Shown piece after piece: positions 17,002 through 26,068 of a DNA stretch of 32,216 nucleotides. Position numbers and translations under genes: made by a program. The DNA is taken from the NCBI GenBank assembly GCA_017996055.1, contig JAGOHT010000003.1, positions 1 to 32,216 on the forward strand. The letters run 5' to 3'. A model generated the notes under the pieces. It saw only the letters and a program-made list of their open reading frames with translations, did no database searches and had not been told where the DNA came from. The number at the start of each line of letters is the position of its first letter. The stretch's first letter is position 1. Source of the stretch: Alphaproteobacteria bacterium (lineage in GTDB: Bacteria > Pseudomonadota > Alphaproteobacteria > UBA9219 > RFNS01).

Positions 17002-17967
17002 ATGACCATAACAGCGATTGCCAGCATAGCAAAAGAGATTGAAGAAAAACAAAGCGTTGCTGCAGGCTCGCTGGGGCGTGTGCTGACAGCGATAAAAGCG
17101 GCAAGCAAAGAATCAGGGGTAGATTTTGCCTATCTAGTCAATAAGGCGGCGCAAGAGAGCGGTTTTCGTACCGATGTGAAGGCTTCTACCAGTTCGGCGA
17201 CGGGGCTCTATCAGTTCACAGAACAAACCTGGCTGCAGATGGTGCGTGAGAATGGCAGCAAATATGGTCTTGATGCGCTGGCGGCCAAAATCGTCGCCCG
17301 TCCAGATGGCAGCCTGAACGTTAAAGACCGCGCGTTGCGGCATCAGATTATGGAGCTACGCAAGAATCCGGAAATGTCTGCCGCAATGGCCGCGGAGCTG
17401 GCGCAAGACAATAAAACCTATCTGCAGAACAATGTCGGCGGCAAGATAGGCAATACTGAGCTTTATCTGGCGCATTTTCTGGGGGCAGGCGGCGCAGCGG
17501 ATTTTCTAACCGCCATGCGGGGGAATCCGCAGGTGAAAGCTGCTGGTTTATTGCCCGATGCCGCTGCGGCCAATCGCAGCGTATTCTATGACGCGAATGG
17601 TGCGCCGAAGTCAGTGACCTCCATTTATGACCACTTCGCGCTCAAAATGGAGGGGAAGGGGATTGATATTCCGGTCGATACGGTTGCCCCTTCTACCATG
17701 TTGGCCAGTTTGGGCAGCGTTCTCAATCAACTCCCCAATCTTAAGCTTAAAGCCGCAGAAACCACGAGTCTGGCAAGCGCTGCACCGGTTGGTCAGGTGG
17801 GCTCGATTGGTTTAGCCGGGGGCGCTACGGCGGCCGCACTGTTCTCGACCATGATCTTGTCCCAGGTTGATGCTTTCTCGGCTGCCAGCTTAAGTAGCCT
17901 GAATGGCACAAAAGACAACCATTACGGGCAAAGTCAGGCAACGCACGATTGGGTACAGGTCGCCTAA
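17002..17967 (+). CDS. Lytic-transglycosylase-fold protein without signal peptide
   Basis: A 321-residue protein with an SLT/lysozyme-like domain at about residues 25-215: the catalytic glutamate in NKAAQESGF (Glu52), GLYQFTEQTWL (68-78), and the late helix ELYLAHFLGAGGAADFL. It would cleave peptidoglycan beta-1,4 links. There is no N-terminal signal peptide; the N terminus is charged and helical. A Gly/Ala-rich hydrophobic stretch lies near the C terminus (about 265-297). This resembles muramidases of flagellar or phage type, which leave the cytoplasm by special routes. The ATG has a perfect TAGGAGG. It is divergent from the acyl-CoA dehydrogenase gene and monocistronic. Enzyme fold confident, cellular role not. 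Confidence 0.75.
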   Translation: MTITAIASIAKEIEEKQSVAAGSLGRVLTAIKAASKESGVDFAYLVNKAAQESGFRTDVKASTSSATGLYQFTEQTWLQMVRENGSKYGLDALAAKIVARPDGSLNVKDRALRHQIMELRKNPEMSAAMAAELAQDNKTYLQNNVGGKIGNTELYLAHFLGAGGAADFLTAMRGNPQVKAAGLLPDAAAANRSVFYDANGAPKSVTSIYDHFALKMEGKGIDIPVDTVAPSTMLASLGSVLNQLPNLKLKAAETTSLASAAPVGQVGSIGLAGGATAAALFSTMILSQVDAFSAASLSSLNGTKDNHYGQSQATHDWVQVA

Positions 17968-18019
17968 ACACCTCTATCTGACCACTCCTAGCTCCATAGG
18001 TTGTATACGCGAATATGCG

Positions 18020-18059
18020 TCGCAAAATGCAAAACGCATGTGATTTTCGCATTTTGCGA
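18020..18059. repeat. 11-bp inverted repeat in an AT-rich leader
   Basis: TCGCAAAATGC (18020-18030) and its exact complement GCATTTTGCGA (18049-18059) are separated by 18 bases. The sequence between also contains AAAACGCATG, a partial copy. No T-tract follows, so it is not an intrinsic terminator. It lies between the transglycosylase stop and the small gene at 18165 and could be an operator or an RNA structure. Confidence 0.5.
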
Positions 18060-18164
18060 TTGAAGACACACATATAACTAATTGAATTATAAAGAAAAAT
18101 AATCGTAATTCGCCTGGCATGCCCCATGCACCTCTTCCTGCATCAACAGCAGATGAGGTTCGCT

Positions 18165-18326
18165 ATGATAGACAGCGCCCGGGAATTAAATGATCAGGAG
18201 TTTATGTTCCAGCTTGAAGAGCTGATCGCTTTAGTAAGCGAAGCACGCGAACTTCTTGGTCGCCTCGATCTGAATACAAGCGATGCGGAATCATTGGTCC
18301 CACAGCCAGCGTCTCGGCGGCATTAA
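18165..18326 (+). CDS. Small acidic helical protein, 53 residues, unknown
   Basis: Not recognised. From ATG 18165 (Shine-Dalgarno GAGG 7 bases before) it encodes a 53-residue protein beginning MIDSARELNDQEF, with a strongly amphipathic helix at about residues 12-38 (QLEELIALVSEARELLGRL) and a polar tail. The preceding AT-rich 200 bases with an inverted repeat and the strong terminator 64 bases after the stop mark it off as an independent transcription unit, which supports its being real. It has no signal peptide or membrane segment. A longer frame from 18126 lacks a ribosome site. Confidence 0.5.
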   Translation: MIDSARELNDQEFMFQLEELIALVSEARELLGRLDLNTSDAESLVPQPASRRH

Positions 18327-18389
18327 AGAGCCTCTCTAGGCTGCACCAGAGCGTTTCCTCCCCCGGCACACGCCACTGTGCCATACCTT

Positions 18390-18422
18390 GGAGCCGATGC
18401 CCCACATCGGCTCCATTTTTTT
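18390..18422 (+). terminator. Intrinsic terminator after the small gene
   Basis: A perfect 10-bp stem GGAGCCGATG / CATCGGCTCC with a 5-base loop is followed by A and seven T. It faces the plus strand and would end transcripts from the small gene at 18165, separating them from the atp genes. Confidence 0.92.
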
Positions 18423-18612
18423 ATGACCAGACGGAGGGGCAGGGCAGCCATTGACATTTTCTGCGCTGCTCTTGTCCCAATGGCGAGAGGATTGTCTCAT
18501 CAGGTTGGGCGGGTGCGGTGCCGGGCCTCAAAGGACCTGTAACGGTTCTCAAGCCTCCAGCATGCGCTGCATCGGGCTTTGCTGCTTTCGTCTGCCTGTC
18601 TCCGTCAGTCAC
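18421..18612 (-). CDS. Possible small protein, 63 residues (doubtful)
   Basis: An open frame starting at GTG 18612 with a good Shine-Dalgarno (GAGGAAA, about 4 bases before). It encodes a Pro/Ala-rich soluble peptide beginning MTDGDRQTKAAKP, with two Cys near the end (KCQWLPCP). No family is recognised. It occupies an otherwise empty 394-base gap and is the only frame there with a ribosome site. It could equally be chance. Confidence 0.25.
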   Translation of the reverse strand: MTDGDRQTKAAKPDAAHAGGLRTVTGPLRPGTAPAQPDETILSPLGQEQRRKCQWLPCPSVWS

Positions 18613-18654
18613 TATTTCCTCGTTTAAATGCTGAATTGGAAGCCAAAACTATGA

Positions 18655-18681
18655 AATTTTCTGCCCTTTTGGCAGAAAATT
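18655..18681. other. Perfect stem-loop upstream of atpG
   Basis: AATTTTCTGCC / GGCAGAAAATT, 11 bp with loop CTTTT, is flanked by a further ATGAA...TTCAT pairing (18651-18655 with 18693-18697). It lies 136 bases before atpG in the 394-base gap. It has no following T-tract. It may be a leader structure, a protein site, or part of a small RNA. Confidence 0.5.
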
Positions 18682-18816
18682 CGCCGGCAAATAGTTTCAT
18701 GCCAATGCGCTGTCTTGGTAGAGTTTTCGCTTATTCGTTGCCAGCCTGCTTTTTAGCTTGACCTTGCCGGACGAGTCGGGGAAAAGGAGCCACCAAAACG
18801 GTGTCATGAACGGGCC

Positions 18817-19704
18817 ATGCCGAGCTTAAAAGACCTCAAAAATCGCATTGTCAGCGTAAAATCGACGCGCAAAATCACTTCCGCCATGAAAATGGTGGCG
18901 GCGAGCAAGCTTCGACGCGCGCAGGAACAGGCAGAAGCTGCCCGCCCATACGCTCAAGCGATGGCGAGGATGCTGCAATCACTGTCAGCCAATCTGGTGC
19001 TCGACAGCAATAGCTCGCCGTTAATTGCCGGAACCGGCAAGCAGGATACGGTTTTGCTACTGGTTATTACCTCGGATCGTGGTCTGTGCGGGGGCTTCAA
19101 CGGCACTGTGGTGCGCGAGGCGCGCAAGCAGATTAAGAGCCTGCAGCAGGAAGGCAAACAAGTCCGGCTCTTCTGTGTTGGCCGCAAGGGGCGCGATTTG
19201 CTCAAGCGCGAATATGCTGCGCTAATGCTGGCTTCACTAGATGATGTCGGTAAAAAGAAGCTCGATTATGCCGATGCCGAGAAGATTGTCGCGCAGTTGC
19301 TGGCCTTGCTGGCCGAAGGCAAATTCGATGTCTGCCGTATGGTCTATAACCGTTTCAAGTCCGTAATTTCTCAAATTGTGACGACGGCGCAAATAGTGCC
19401 AGTGGCACCGCCGCCCGCCAACGAGAATGCCAAGAACGAAGGCGCGCAGGCGCTGATGTTGTTTGAGCCGGATGAAGAAGCCATTTTAAACCAACTGTTG
19501 CCACAAAATCTGGCAGTGCAGGTTTATGGCGCGCTGCTGGAAAGTCTGGCGGGCGAAATGGGCGCGCGAATGACCGCGATGGATAATGCCACGCGTAATG
19601 CTGGTGACATGATTAATCGCCTCACACTGCAATATAACCGCAGCCGTCAGGCCTATATCACCAAGGAACTCATTGAAATCATTTCAGGCGCGGAGGCGGT
19701 ATGA
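18817..19704 (+). CDS. atpG: F1-ATP synthase gamma subunit
   Basis: Central rotor shaft of F1 on the cytoplasmic face of the membrane. The 295-residue protein has both conserved ends: [36 protein letters not shown] at the N terminus (listed in two parts: [11 protein letters not shown] and [13 protein letters not shown]) and [15 protein letters not shown] plus [18 protein letters not shown] at the C terminus. No in-frame upstream start exists, and the Shine-Dalgarno is poor. An overlapping 7-codon frame (ATG 18806 to TAA 18829) has a purine-rich AAGGAG further upstream. Normally atpA precedes atpG; here a gap with a terminator does, so atpG starts the operon. The stop overlaps the next ORF by four bases. 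Confidence 0.97.
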   Translation: MPSLKDLKNRIVSVKSTRKITSAMKMVAASKLRRAQEQAEAARPYAQAMARMLQSLSANLVLDSNSSPLIAGTGKQDTVLLLVITSDRGLCGGFNGTVVREARKQIKSLQQEGKQVRLFCVGRKGRDLLKREYAALMLASLDDVGKKKLDYADAEKIVAQLLALLAEGKFDVCRMVYNRFKSVISQIVTTAQIVPVAPPPANENAKNEGAQALMLFEPDEEAILNQLLPQNLAVQVYGALLESLAGEMGARMTAMDNATRNAGDMINRLTLQYNRSRQAYITKELIEIISGAEAV

Positions 19705-19991
19705 TGCTGCTGCGTATCCTTGTGCTCACGCTCTTGTTGTGTTCGCCGGTCGTGATGGCAGCCGATGCCGCTCTTGATGCGCTGAACCAGCAGATTGCAG
19801 CGAACCCGCAGGATAAGGCGGCGTTGAACAAGCGCAGCCAGCTGCAGCATAAAGCTGGGCATCATGCCGAAGCACTGGCCGATCTTGAATCGAGCTGCAA
19901 GCTTGAGCCCGATGCCCAGATTCAAGAACTCTGTATGATGGAAGTTACGGAGTACGCAAAAGTCTACAGCCTGCCGCGCGCGTCGCGCTGA
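19701..19991 (+). CDS. Small exported TPR-like protein inside the atp operon
   Basis: A 96-residue protein with a signal peptide ([21 protein letters not shown], cleavage near residue 21) and then one or two TPR-like helices ([37 protein letters not shown]). Two Cys near the C terminus ([15 protein letters not shown]) could form a disulfide in the periplasm. Start ATG overlaps the atpG stop (ATGA), so it is translationally coupled to atpG. TPR domains bind other proteins, but no partner is known. It is not a standard ATP synthase subunit and I know no function for it. Confidence 0.7.
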   Translation: MMLLRILVLTLLLCSPVVMAADAALDALNQQIAANPQDKAALNKRSQLQHKAGHHAEALADLESSCKLEPDAQIQELCMMEVTEYAKVYSLPRASR

Positions 19992-21877
<1,886 letters not shown>

Positions 21878-21886
21878 GAGCTTTTC

Positions 21887-22282
21887 ATGGCCGAAAAGAT
21901 TGCATTTGAACTGGTCTCGCCGGTCAAGAAATTGCTTGGTAAGCCAGTCGCTATGGTAAGTATGCCAGGTACGGAAGGCGATTTCGCGGTACTGCCAGGC
22001 CACGCGCCGCTCATCGCCACGCTGCGCCCAGGCGTGATTGAAACCTATGAGGCCGACAAGGTCAGTGACCGCATTTTCGTCGGGGGTGGTTTTGTCGAAG
22101 TGACGGCGGAGCGTTGCACGGTTTTGGCGCAGGAAGCTCTGCCAGTAGCTGACATTGATCGCGCGGCCCTAAACAGCACGATCAAAGAATTGGAAAATGC
22201 GCTCACTGCCGCCAATGACGCCGATCGTCCTGTCATCATGACACAGCTTGCGGTTGCCCAGGCTAAGCGCGACGCTGCCTAG
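21887..22282 (+). CDS. atpC: F1-ATP synthase epsilon subunit
   Basis: Rotor subunit and inhibitor of ATP hydrolysis. The 131-residue protein has the N-terminal beta-sandwich (FELVSPVKKLL, PGTEGDFAVLPGHAPLIATLRPGV, GGGFVEVTAERCTVLAQEA) and the C-terminal helical region (about 85-131). TAGGAG lies 7 bases before the ATG. It ends the atp group; a bidirectional hairpin follows. Confidence 0.96.
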   Translation: MAEKIAFELVSPVKKLLGKPVAMVSMPGTEGDFAVLPGHAPLIATLRPGVIETYEADKVSDRIFVGGGFVEVTAERCTVLAQEALPVADIDRAALNSTIKELENALTAANDADRPVIMTQLAVAQAKRDAA

Positions 22283-22324
22283 AGCCCCCTAACGCGCAGA
22301 ACTGCTGCGCTCTTCAATTAAGGC

Positions 22325-22362
22325 AAACAAAAAAGCCCCGCTATCTTGCGATAGCGGGGCTT
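22325..22362 (-). terminator. Convergent hairpin terminator (atpC / TraT-like gene)
   Basis: A 13-bp perfect stem AAGCCCCGCTATC / GATAGCGGGGCTT with a 4-base loop. Read leftward it is followed by a run of six T (complement of 22329-22334) then GTTT, so it ends the minus-strand lipoprotein transcript; read rightward it follows atpC but with a poor T-tract (GCTGCTTCTT). Probably used in both directions, best on minus. Confidence 0.92.
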
Positions 22363-22377
22363 GCTGCTTCTTAGCGC

Positions 22378-23184
22378 CTATTCCATCAAGTTGCTGATGG
22401 AAGAGGTCAGCTTCGCGGTCAGCGGTTGAATCGCCTCCTCGAACTTCAGGTTGACCTGCTCGGCATAGGCAACAGTGCGGACGTTATATTCCTTAAAGTC
22501 CTTGCTCTCGTTGACATATTGTGACTTCGTGCGGCCATTGTTGCTGCTATGTGTGACGCTACCGCCCATGGTTGCCAGATTATCCTGCGAGCGTGAGCCG
22601 CTTTCGTTACTGGTCGTGGTGGTGGTTTGCACCTTTTGCCCCTTGAGCGGACGCTCGGAGAGCTGGATGTCCACGGTGATAGCATAGGTAACGTTCTGGA
22701 TCATTTCGTTTGCCAGGAACGAAACGGCAGCGACGCCCAGACCAGCACCTGCCATTGCGGCGGTATTGCCGCCCAGCGCACCCGCCAGAGCGGCGGTGCC
22801 AGCACCTGCGAGCAACGGCTCACCATAGCTACCCATTAGCAGTTTTTCCTGCGAGTCCTTGTCAAGCTTACCAGCCTGCAACACGTTGGCGCGGAGCATG
22901 AAATGCGCCTTGTTTGGGTCGGTCACGATGCGATAACCACGCGCCTGGATGGCTTGCAACAGCGGGCCACGCAAATCTAGCTGCGGGTAATCAGAGGTGT
23001 TGCGTGCCGTTACAAAAACGGTTTTGGCGGCTTCCGGCACTGGGTCGAGGAAGATGCTCTCGCTCATATGCGTCTTCACTTGAAGGTCGCTGTGCTGAAT
23101 AACATTATGTGCCGCCTGGCAAGCGCCGAGGCTGCCTGCAACGACCGCCAGGGCCGCAACGCGACCAATCCGGTTCATGACCAT
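22378..23184 (-). CDS. TraT-family outer-membrane lipoprotein
   Basis: TraT-like surface lipoprotein, 268 residues. The signal peptide ends in a lipobox SLGAC (Cys22), followed by QAAHNVIQHSDLQVKTHMSESIFLDP, which is the TraT-like start (given in pieces: IQHSDLQVKTHM, SESIFLDP). Central Gly/Ala-rich hydrophobic segments (about 120-160, LLAGAGTAALAGALGG) are the putative membrane-interacting region. Plasmid TraT gives surface exclusion and serum resistance; the role of chromosomal relatives is unknown. ATG 23184 is chosen because GGGAG lies 7 bases before; the frame extends further upstream but without a ribosome site. It is flanked by a leftward terminator and stands alone, with no conjugation genes nearby. 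Confidence 0.85.
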   Translation of the reverse strand: MVMNRIGRVAALAVVAGSLGACQAAHNVIQHSDLQVKTHMSESIFLDPVPEAAKTVFVTARNTSDYPQLDLRGPLLQAIQARGYRIVTDPNKAHFMLRANVLQAGKLDKDSQEKLLMGSYGEPLLAGAGTAALAGALGGNTAAMAGAGLGVAAVSFLANEMIQNVTYAITVDIQLSERPLKGQKVQTTTTTSNESGSRSQDNLATMGGSVTHSSNNGRTKSQYVNESKDFKEYNVRTVAYAEQVNLKFEEAIQPLTAKLTSSISNLME

Positions 23185-23271
23185 AAATCTTCTCCCGCAA
23201 AGTTGGTTTGGAATGCATAGGGACAAAACCCATAGCGCAGACCGCCCCGTTAGGCAATCCCGCCCGCTGGT

Positions 23272-24117
23272 TTAGGTTACGCTGCTGGAGCGAAGAGGCT
23301 GGGTGGCTAGCTGCTGGTGCGGTGCGCAGAGCCGCATTAGGACGAAAATGGCGGCTAGCGTGGCGGCATAGGCCAGAACCTGCGCCTGGCTGGGGTGGTC
23401 GGTATAGCCGATGAGGGCATGGAGCAATGTACCAAGCACGGAGTCTTGCTTGATGAAACTACTGCTGTTCCAGGCGGTATCGGCAAGCACAGTGACGATA
23501 TCGGCCTGTTGCAGAAAGCCGATGGCGCTCGATGCCATACCGGCGGCGAGCAGGGCGATCAGCAGACTGGTTACGGCGAAGAGGTGGCGTGTTGGAACCT
23601 TCAACAAACCGCGATATGTCAGAAAACCTAGCATGACGCCGAGCGTCAAGCCGGAGAGTCCGCCGAGCAACATACTGCTGGCCGATTGTGTGGCCGAGAG
23701 GGCAATGCCGTAGAGAAATAAGACCACCTCAGCACCTTCGCGCAGCACAGCGATGCCAACAACCAAAGCGAGCGCCATCAAGGTGCGGTCACCGCTTGCA
23801 ACGGCGCTACCCAATGCTTTGAATTGCTGGCTCAGCGCGCGGCCATGGCGTGCCATCCAGGCATTGTGCCAGGCGAGAAGCGCGACAGCGACGCCGAGGA
23901 TGCTGGCGTTAAAAATCTCTTGGCCACGGCCAGAAAAGCTATCAGCAAGTGAGCCGGCAAAAATGGCAAGCGCTAGGGCTCCGGCAATCCCAACCCCTAC
24001 GCCTCCGGCGATCCAGCGACCGCGACCCGTTACACTGCGCGTTGCAGCCAGCACGATGCCAACCACCAGGCCAGCTTCTAGCACTTCGCGAAAGACAATC
24101 AACAAGGCAGCAAGCAT
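23272..24117 (-). CDS. FTR1-family iron permease
   Basis: High-affinity iron permease of the FTR1/EfeU type. The 281-residue polytopic protein has both REXXE iron-binding motifs: REVLE (10-14) in the first helix and REGAE (126-130), with about seven hydrophobic segments. Iron probably enters as Fe3+ after oxidation of Fe2+ in other systems; no multicopper oxidase, EfeO, or EfeB is adjacent, so the partner is missing locally. ATG 24117 is preferred to the upstream ATG 24174 because it starts the family homology and has GGAAA before it. Another REXXE family, lead permease PbrT, is an alternative substrate reading. A candidate iron-regulator site lies 58 bases upstream. Confidence 0.9.
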   Translation of the reverse strand: MLAALLIVFREVLEAGLVVGIVLAATRSVTGRGRWIAGGVGVGIAGALALAIFAGSLADSFSGRGQEIFNASILGVAVALLAWHNAWMARHGRALSQQFKALGSAVASGDRTLMALALVVGIAVLREGAEVVLFLYGIALSATQSASSMLLGGLSGLTLGVMLGFLTYRGLLKVPTRHLFAVTSLLIALLAAGMASSAIGFLQQADIVTVLADTAWNSSSFIKQDSVLGTLLHALIGYTDHPSQAQVLAYAATLAAIFVLMRLCAPHQQLATQPLRSSSVT

Positions 24118-24174
24118 AGCGTTTCCGGCACAAGGGGGCTTCGGGTGCTTTACAATAGCATCTGAATACATCAA

Positions 24175-24191
24175 ATAAGAATTATTCGCAA
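24175..24191. promoter_or_regulatory. Candidate Irr/ICE-type operator upstream of the FTR1 gene
   Basis: ATAAGAATTATTCGCAA matches 13 of 17 positions of the ICE consensus TTTRGAAYNRTTCYAAA, with the ten-base core RGAAYNRTTC complete. It lies in the divergent space between the FTR1 gene and the small exported protein at 24278, 58 bases before the permease ATG, where an iron-responsive regulator would act. A chance match is possible, and Irr presence in this genome is unknown. Confidence 0.4.
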
Positions 24192-24277
24192 GTAAAGACT
24201 CATGCGCGAACGCTACGTTAAGTCATAGCCAAGCCATTGTTTGCGCGTTATTTTGCCGCAGTCACACGGAGATAAAA

Positions 24278-24700
24278 ATGAAAGTATTCTTGTTATGCCT
24301 CTTGGCGATTGGCTTAACGCTCATGTTGGCGTTTGCCTTAGGTGGACGCAATCTTGGTAATGAACCGCCGATTGTGCCGCAAAAGCTGGTAGCTCTGCAG
24401 CAAGGCCTTCGATCGACCTTGGCTACCGGCCAAGCCGAGGCCGAGAGCCCGGCCACACAAATCGCGGCCTATCGCTGCAGCGGGGTGCTGGAATCTTTAC
24501 AAAAACAGCTGCCGATTGAGGAGGAGCTGCGGTGGCTTGAAGGCTATGTCGTGGCGCGGAATGATAATCAGGCGATTGCTGCTGCAAAACTCGAGCGCGA
24601 CAATTTGCGCACCGTTCTTCTTGCGGTTTGTGCAGAACATCCCGAAGAGTTGCTGACGCAGGCGGCGGAGCGGGTTATAGGGAAGTTGCGCCAACCGTAA
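24278..24700 (+). CDS. Small exported protein with an HdeA-like pattern
   Basis: A 140-residue protein with an N-terminal signal or anchor (residues 3-22, VFLLCLLAIGLTLMLAFALG). The mature part has two Cys (YRCSGV and AVCAEHPEELL), a WLEGYVVARND segment between them, and ends in a helix (LTQAAERVIGKL). That order (Cys, W-x-x-GY, Cys-x-x-(x)P, terminal helix) resembles the small acid-stress chaperones HdeA/HdeB. This is a pattern similarity only. GGAG lies 7 bases before the ATG. It is 68 bases before the nucleotide-sugar dehydrogenase gene and divergent from the FTR1 gene. Confidence 0.6.
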   Translation: MKVFLLCLLAIGLTLMLAFALGGRNLGNEPPIVPQKLVALQQGLRSTLATGQAEAESPATQIAAYRCSGVLESLQKQLPIEEELRWLEGYVVARNDNQAIAAAKLERDNLRTVLLAVCAEHPEELLTQAAERVIGKLRQP

Positions 24701-24768
24701 AGGTGGAGCGGTTGCAAGAATGCAGGTTCCGTGCTTTTTCGTAGCCAGAACGAGTGAACAGGTGAGTT

Positions 24769-26064
24769 ATGTCGGAAAAAATTGCTGTTATCGGTTTGGG
24801 CTATGTCGGGCTACCGCTCCTCGTGGCACTCTCAAAGTATTTCGGTGATGTTGTCGGCTTCGATATCGACAAACGCCGTGTCGCCGCGCTCTCGGAGGCG
24901 CACGACTGGACCGGCGAGATGGAGGCTGCCGAACTGAAGGGGCTGCGTGCAACGTTGACCGCCGACCCGGCGCAGCTTTCCGACCGCACCTTTTTTATCG
25001 TCACAGTGCCAACGCCGATTGACAGCGCCAAGCGGCCAGACCTTACGCCTGTGCTCGGCGCTTGCGACACCATCGGACAAGCTTTGCGCGCGCCGCGCGC
25101 TGCGGGCCCAAAGCCGCTCATTGTTTTTGAATCGACGGTCTATCCCGGTCTAACCGAAGAAATCTGCGGCCCACGCATTGCGGCACAGTCAGGCCGCATG
25201 GCGGGGCAGGATTTCACGCTGGGCTACTCACCGGAGCGCATTAATCCAGGTGATAAGCTGCATCGGCTGGAGACCATCACGAAGGTTGTGGCCGCCGAGA
25301 ATGCTGATGGTCTGGAGCGTATGGAGAAAATTTACGGCACGGTGGTGACGGCGGGGCTGCACAAAGCTCCGAGCATCGCCGTGGCGGAAGCCGCCAAAGT
25401 CCTGGAAAACACGCAGCGTGATTTGAACGTCGCCCTGATGAATGAACTTGCGCTCATTTGCGACCGGCTGAATATCCGCACCACTGATGTTTTGGCGGCG
25501 GCAGGCACGAAGTGGAATTTCCTGAAATTCACGCCTGGCCTCGTCGGTGGCCACTGTATCGGCGTTGACCCTTATTATCTCACGACACGGGCGGAGGCTT
25601 TGGGCTATCACCCGCAGGTTATTCTCGCAGGGCGGCGCATCAACGACAATATGCCGAATTTTATCGCCGAGAAACTCATCAAGCTGCTAGTAGCGGGCGG
25701 GAATTTTCGCGCTGAGGCGCGTGTCGGTATTCTAGGTTTAGCATTTAAGGAAAATGTCCGCGACTTGCGCAATAGCCGCGTACCGGAAATTATTACCGCC
25801 CTGCGCGGCTATGGCTGTGATGTGCGGATCTACGACCCCTTGGCTGATGCGGCACACGCAAAGCATGAATATGGCCTGACACTTGCTGAAGCGGATGATT
25901 TGACGGCGCTTGATGCGCTGGTGCTTGCCGTGCCGCATCAGCAGATTTTGGCGGAATGGCCGGAATGGCAAATGCGCGTGCATAGCGGCGGCGTCATCGT
26001 CGATGTAAAATCGGTGCTTGATCCCGCTAAGGTTCCGTCAAACCTCCGTTATTGGAGTTTATAG
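24769..26064 (+). CDS. UDP-sugar 6-dehydrogenase (TviB/WbpO-type)
   Basis: NAD-dependent double oxidation of a UDP-sugar C6 to a uronic acid, for surface polysaccharide. The 431-residue protein has the Rossmann motif GLGYVGLP (9-16), VTVPTPID, FESTVYPG, YSPERINPGDK, EAAKVLENTQRDLNVALMNELA (central helix), and the catalytic Cys263 in VGGHCIGVDPYYL. Motifs such as NPGDKLH and GGHCIGVDPYYL fit the UDP-GlcNAc/GalNAc dehydrogenases of the TviB group more than UDP-glucose dehydrogenase. The next gene, an epimerase, is four bases away, so they act in one pathway. The exact sugar is inferred. Confidence 0.92.
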   Translation: MSEKIAVIGLGYVGLPLLVALSKYFGDVVGFDIDKRRVAALSEAHDWTGEMEAAELKGLRATLTADPAQLSDRTFFIVTVPTPIDSAKRPDLTPVLGACDTIGQALRAPRAAGPKPLIVFESTVYPGLTEEICGPRIAAQSGRMAGQDFTLGYSPERINPGDKLHRLETITKVVAAENADGLERMEKIYGTVVTAGLHKAPSIAVAEAAKVLENTQRDLNVALMNELALICDRLNIRTTDVLAAAGTKWNFLKFTPGLVGGHCIGVDPYYLTTRAEALGYHPQVILAGRRINDNMPNFIAEKLIKLLVAGGNFRAEARVGILGLAFKENVRDLRNSRVPEIITALRGYGCDVRIYDPLADAAHAKHEYGLTLAEADDLTALDALVLAVPHQQILAEWPEWQMRVHSGGVIVDVKSVLDPAKVPSNLRYWSL

Positions 26065-26068
26065 GCGT

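Noticed and set aside
18579-18761. A 60-codon plus-strand frame (MKFSALLAENSPANSF part)
   Set aside because: It runs through a perfect stem-loop, has no Shine-Dalgarno at its ATG codons and no family match.
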